DNA from: Gemmatimonadales bacterium
Lineage (GTDB): Bacteria > Gemmatimonadota > Gemmatimonadetes > Gemmatimonadales > GWC2-71-9
Length of the DNA: 8,527 nt
Assembly (NCBI GenBank): GCA_013816685.1
Contig: JACDDX010000058.1
Location: 1 to 8,527, forward strand
Reading direction: 5' to 3'
Shown here: piece after piece, positions 5,837-8,527 of the stretch
Numbering within the stretch: position 1 is the stretch's first letter
How the letters are laid out: every line of letters begins with the position of its first letter
Program-made: the position numbers and the translations under genes
Notes under the pieces: model-generated
Seen by the model: the letters and a program-made list of their open reading frames with translations, nothing else
Databases searched by the model: none
Told to the model about the DNA's origin: nothing

Positions 5837-5841
5837 TCCTC
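5837..5841 (-). promoter_or_regulatory. Shine-Dalgarno of the secreted-protein gene
   Basis: The minus strand reads GAGGA six bases before ATG 5830. It fixes the start of the secreted protein and shows that this gene, unlike its coupled downstream partner, has its own ribosome binding site. Confidence 0.65.
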
Positions 5842-5868
5842 ACAGACGAGTGATTAGCGCAGAGAGAC

Positions 5869-5898
5869 GGCCCCCCGGACGCGAAGGTCCGGGGGGCC
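5869..5898 (-). terminator. Intrinsic terminator of rnpB
   Basis: A perfect 12-base stem, GGCCCCCCGGAC on the left arm (5869–5880) and GTCCGGGGGGCC on the right (5887–5898), closes a six-base loop. On the minus strand it is followed by GTCTCTCT, a pyrimidine run rather than a clean T tract. It begins only a few bases after the predicted 3' end of the RNase P RNA. Confidence 0.8.
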
Positions 5899-5899
5899 G

Positions 5900-6330
5900 G
5901 CGCTGGTCGGGCCGTAAGCCGAGTTCTGTTCTCCTGCGCGGGTCGCCCCGGCAGCAGGATGGTCATCTGTCTCCCGCGGCCGTCGCCGACCGCTTCCAGC
6001 AGCCTACCCGCGGCTTCCTTCACCTCCGCTTGCGCTCGGGCTCGGGATGGTCGGTGTGGGTCACACCTCGCCGCCTATTTGGCCTTGCTCCGACTGGGGG
6101 TTGCCGTGCCGTCGCTGTTGCCAGCGCCGCGGTGGGCTCTTACCCCACCGTTTCACCCTTACCACGGATCCCGGGCGGTGAAGCTCGAGGCGTGGCGGTC
6201 TGTTTTCTGTGGCCCTGTCCGTCGCCTTGCGGCGCCCAGGCGTTACCTGGCAGTCTACCCGGCGGAGCTCGGACTTTCCTCGGACGACGCCGACAACGCG
6301 CCGTTCGCGACCATCGCATCCGGCCAGCGT
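5900..6330 (-). ncRNA. rnpB: RNase P RNA, bacterial type A
   Basis: This is the catalytic RNA that removes tRNA 5' leaders. On the minus strand all the conserved regions appear in order: GAGGAAAGTCCGAGCTC near the 5' end (6281–6265), ACAGAAAACAGACCGCC (6210–6194), GGGTGAAACGGTGGGGTAAG and the following P12 stem (6158–6129), GGAGCAAGGCCAAATAGG, the GAGGTGTGACCC loop with the GGU that meets the tRNA CCA end, GGGTAGGCTGCT, and AGAACAGAACTCGGCTTACG (5932–5913) near the 3' end. The ends were set by helix P1, where CGCTGGCCGG (6329–6320) pairs with CCGACCAGCG (5910–5901) except for one C·A mismatch. The length, about 430 bases, is normal for type A. It starts 22 bases after the TPR gene's stop and ends in a strong hairpin. 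Protein-like frames across this stretch are spurious. Confidence 0.96.
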
Positions 6331-6334
6331 CGAT

Positions 6335-6340
6335 AAGATA
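6335..6340 (-). promoter_or_regulatory. Possible -10 element of rnpB
   Basis: The minus strand reads GGGTTATCTTATCGACGC just before rnpB. TATCTT at 6340–6335 lies at the right distance from the predicted 5' end (about 6330) to be a -10. No good -35 is visible at 6358–6363, which is the 3' end of the TPR gene. The 5' end could instead arise by processing of a longer TPR–rnpB transcript. Confidence 0.35.
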
Positions 6341-6352
6341 ACCCGGTCCCCC

Positions 6353-8527
6353 TCACGCTGACTCCCCCACCCGCGCCAGCCCCTGTTCCGCCTGGCGCAC
6401 GTACTCGCCCAGCGCCGGATCGACCGAGCGCCACTGCGCCAGCACCCGCCGATACTCCGTCCGCGCTTCGGCACGCCGTCCGAGCCGCTCGTAGGCGGCA
6501 CCGCGGAGCAACCGTACGCGGCCCAGGATGCCCCACCGCGAATCGAATCCCCGGGTCTGCAGTCCGGCTGGCTCGAAGTCCCGCAGGATCCGGAGCGTCG
6601 CCTGGTAATCACCGAGGAGGTAGTACGCTTGCGCCGTCAGCGGCCGGCTGTACACGACGTACATCGGCTTCGCGCCATTCGACCATGCGCTCGGCGCCGC
6701 CTCTGTGGTGAGCAGACGTCGCGCGGCGGCCGAATCGTGCCGGCCGAGGGCAAGGAGCGCGCGCACCTCCCTCGGCAGGGGCTCACCGGAGAGGGCGTGC
6801 AGCTCGGTGAGCGCCGTGCTGTCGGCCGCCGGACCCGTGAACAGACCGATGGCCGCCGTAGCGCCGGTGTGGGCGAGATGCGGGCGTTCGTTGGCCGGCG
6901 CGGAGCGGGCCGCTTCCGCCGCACCCTGCCACACCTGCCGGAGCGCAGCCACGGGGCCGCCCACCGAGGCGTAGAGTTCGCCCAGCGCCATCCGTTTCCA
7001 TGCGTCGCTCATCGGCCCGTCGGCGAGCGACGTCGGCGTGCGGATGATCTCGCGCCGCACCCGGTCGGCGAAATCGATCGCCTGTGCCGCGCCGGCCAGG
7101 TCGCCCTGGTAGGCGAAGACGTTGGCGGCTGCGGCGATGTCGGTCACGACGCTCGGTGCGCCGTCATAGGCCCGGAAGGAGGTCACCGTCGCGGTGTCGA
7201 GCGCCCGCCGGAGCTGGGTGGCGGCGCGATCCACCTCACCCGCCGCGAACCGGACCCGCGCTTCCACGAACGGCAGCTCCGGATGCGTTGGCGTCATCTC
7301 GCGGAACCGCCTGATCTCGGCCAGTGCCGCGTCGTACTGGCCGGCGACCAGATAGGCATCCACCATCGCGCCGTGCGCGCGTACCGCCGCGGGCTGGGTC
7401 GTGACCCAGGTCCGCGCCGTCGCGAGCAGTTCGCCTCTCGCTCTTCGGGTGGCGGTCGCCAGCGCGGCGCTGTCGAGCAGCATCCGGCCCGCCGGTGTCC
7501 GGGTGATGGTGAACGAGTCGGCGCTGACCAGCGCGAGCATCGGTGCCGGTATTGCGGCCAGGCTGAGCATCGAGTGCACGTGATCGTACGCGAGCGCGTA
7601 GGTCGGGTCGAGCCGAAGGGTGCGGCGGAACGCGCGCAGGGCTCGACTCCACCCCCGCGCCGAGCTCAGGCCCGCGGTGTCGTGGAACCAGGCCTCGCCG
7701 AGTCCGTACCAGGCGTCGGCGTCGCCGGCATCGCGCGCGAGGAGCTGCTGGTAGAGCGCCCGCGCCTCGGTGAAGTCCCGGGCGAGAAAGGCGCGGTAGG
7801 CCCCGATGACGGTGCGCTCGTGGGCGGGCAGATTGGCGGAGTTTGTGGTGGCGCGTGCGATCGCCCGGTCGGCGAGCGAGTCGGTGGCGCCGACCAGCCA
7901 GCCGCGGGTCAGCGCGAGCTTGTAGTAGGCGAGGCCAAAGGTGCTGTCGAGCGCGATCGCCCGGTCGAAATCCCGTTCGGCGGCACCCAGATCCCAGCGG
8001 TTGAGGGCTTCGACACCGCCGAGGTAGGAGCGGAACGCCTCGAGCGACTGGGTGGTGGCGCGCGCGAGCCCGATGCGAATCTCGTTGGGCGCGCCGGAGA
8101 GATCGAGCAGTCTGGCCGCGAGGTCGTCGAACAGCCGGCGCACGTCCTCCTTCGCGGGGCCGTCGGCCCGGGCCACGTCCACCCGCCGTCCGCTCGCCAC
8201 ATCGTAGACGCGGGCGACGAGGTGAAGCGAATCGCCGGCACGGGCATAGTCGCCCAGTACCACGGTCCAGACGCCGGCCTCGCGCGCCAGCCGCCGAGCC
8301 AGGTCGAGGCCGATGTCGCTGCCCGGCATGAGGCCCCGCGACGCCAGCAGATCGTGGAGCCGTTCGTGGTCCACCACCGACAGATCGTTCCACTGGGACA
8401 GGTTGAGCCCGAGCATGCTGACGCTGCCGTCACGCAGCCACTCGACCGACCTGTCGTCGCGCAGGTTGTCGAACGGCAGCACGAGCATCGAGCGCCGGGG
8501 GTCGACGCCGGCCGGCGGGCCCGGCGC
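6353..8527 (-). CDS. TPR protein with TolB/FlgO-like N-terminal region (partial, 5' end outside window)
   Basis: The frame is open from the right edge to TGA at 6355–6353, at least 724 residues. A codon ATG at 8488 exists, but the frame runs on upstream as GVDPRRS before MLVLPFDNLRDDRSVEWLRD. That motif (LPFxNL...xxLxDG) normally sits inside larger proteins, so the true start probably lies beyond the window. From the internal Met, residues 1–130 look like the TolB/FlgO-like region found behind kinase, cyclase or winged-helix domains (VVLGDYARAGDSLHLVARVY, VRRLFDDLAARLL). Then TTQSLEAFRSYLGGVEALNR and several TPR helices follow: DLGAAERDFDRAIALDSTFG, DFTEARALYQQLL, ALRAFRRTLRLDPTYALAY, AGQYDAALAEIRRFREMTP and a last set near the C-terminus (YRRVLAQWRSVDPALGEYVR). 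The role is probably protein–protein contact in regulation or signalling; what the missing N-terminus carries cannot be seen. It lies just upstream of rnpB on the same strand. Confidence 0.82.
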   Translation of the reverse strand, partial: APGPPAGVDPRRSMLVLPFDNLRDDRSVEWLRDGSVSMLGLNLSQWNDLSVVDHERLHDLLASRGLMPGSDIGLDLARRLAREAGVWTVVLGDYARAGDSLHLVARVYDVASGRRVDVARADGPAKEDVRRLFDDLAARLLDLSGAPNEIRIGLARATTQSLEAFRSYLGGVEALNRWDLGAAERDFDRAIALDSTFGLAYYKLALTRGWLVGATDSLADRAIARATTNSANLPAHERTVIGAYRAFLARDFTEARALYQQLLARDAGDADAWYGLGEAWFHDTAGLSSARGWSRALRAFRRTLRLDPTYALAYDHVHSMLSLAAIPAPMLALVSADSFTITRTPAGRMLLDSAALATATRRARGELLATARTWVTTQPAAVRAHGAMVDAYLVAGQYDAALAEIRRFREMTPTHPELPFVEARVRFAAGEVDRAATQLRRALDTATVTSFRAYDGAPSVVTDIAAAANVFAYQGDLAGAAQAIDFADRVRREIIRTPTSLADGPMSDAWKRMALGELYASVGGPVAALRQVWQGAAEAARSAPANERPHLAHTGATAAIGLFTGPAADSTALTELHALSGEPLPREVRALLALGRHDSAAARRLLTTEAAPSAWSNGAKPMYVVYSRPLTAQAYYLLGDYQATLRILRDFEPAGLQTRGFDSRWGILGRVRLLRGAAYERLGRRAEARTEYRRVLAQWRSVDPALGEYVRQAEQGLARVGESA

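Noticed and set aside
5265..6612. Several protein-like frames on both strands across the rnpB region
   Set aside because: They overlap an unmistakable RNase P RNA with all conserved regions and have the Arg/Pro/Gly-rich composition of out-of-frame high-G+C sequence.

Overview
The window is about two-thirds G+C and looks like the replication-origin region of a bacterial chromosome. Gene order on the left is yidD–rnpA–rpmH (minus strand), then dnaA and dnaN diverging on the plus strand, the classic oriC neighbourhood. The high G+C, the large TPR protein with a TolB/FlgO-like N-terminus and the DnaA/RNase P sequence style would suit a Gemmatimonadota-like organism. That placement is inference; no marker here proves it.

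Left block (1–806, minus): a good -35/-10 promoter drives rpmH (ribosomal protein L34), then rnpA (RNase P protein), then yidD (membrane insertion factor, cut by the window edge). The rnpA frame has no ATG, GTG or TTG near its conserved N-terminus. It stays open back through the whole of rpmH, an arrangement that recalls the nested rpmH/rnpA reported in Thermus.

Centre (807–3975, plus): a divergent regulatory region holds the dnaA promoter with a near-consensus DnaA box in its spacer. Then come dnaA, a roughly 220-base dnaA–dnaN gap with DnaA-box-like sites, CTA/CTG triplets resembling DnaA-trios and an AT-rich stretch (the likely unwinding site), then dnaN, then a small YtxH-like membrane protein directly abutting dnaN where recF is often found.

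Right block (3976–8527, minus): hairpins at 4033–4112 separate convergent transcription units. Reading leftwards from the right edge are a large TPR protein (5' end outside the window), the RNase P RNA gene rnpB with its terminator, and a translationally coupled pair of homologous exported proteins, the second a lipoprotein. Both RNase P subunit genes therefore lie within 6 kb, one on each side of dnaA–dnaN. I see no mobile element, CRISPR array, tRNA or defence system. The most interesting items are the rnpA start problem and the compact origin element.
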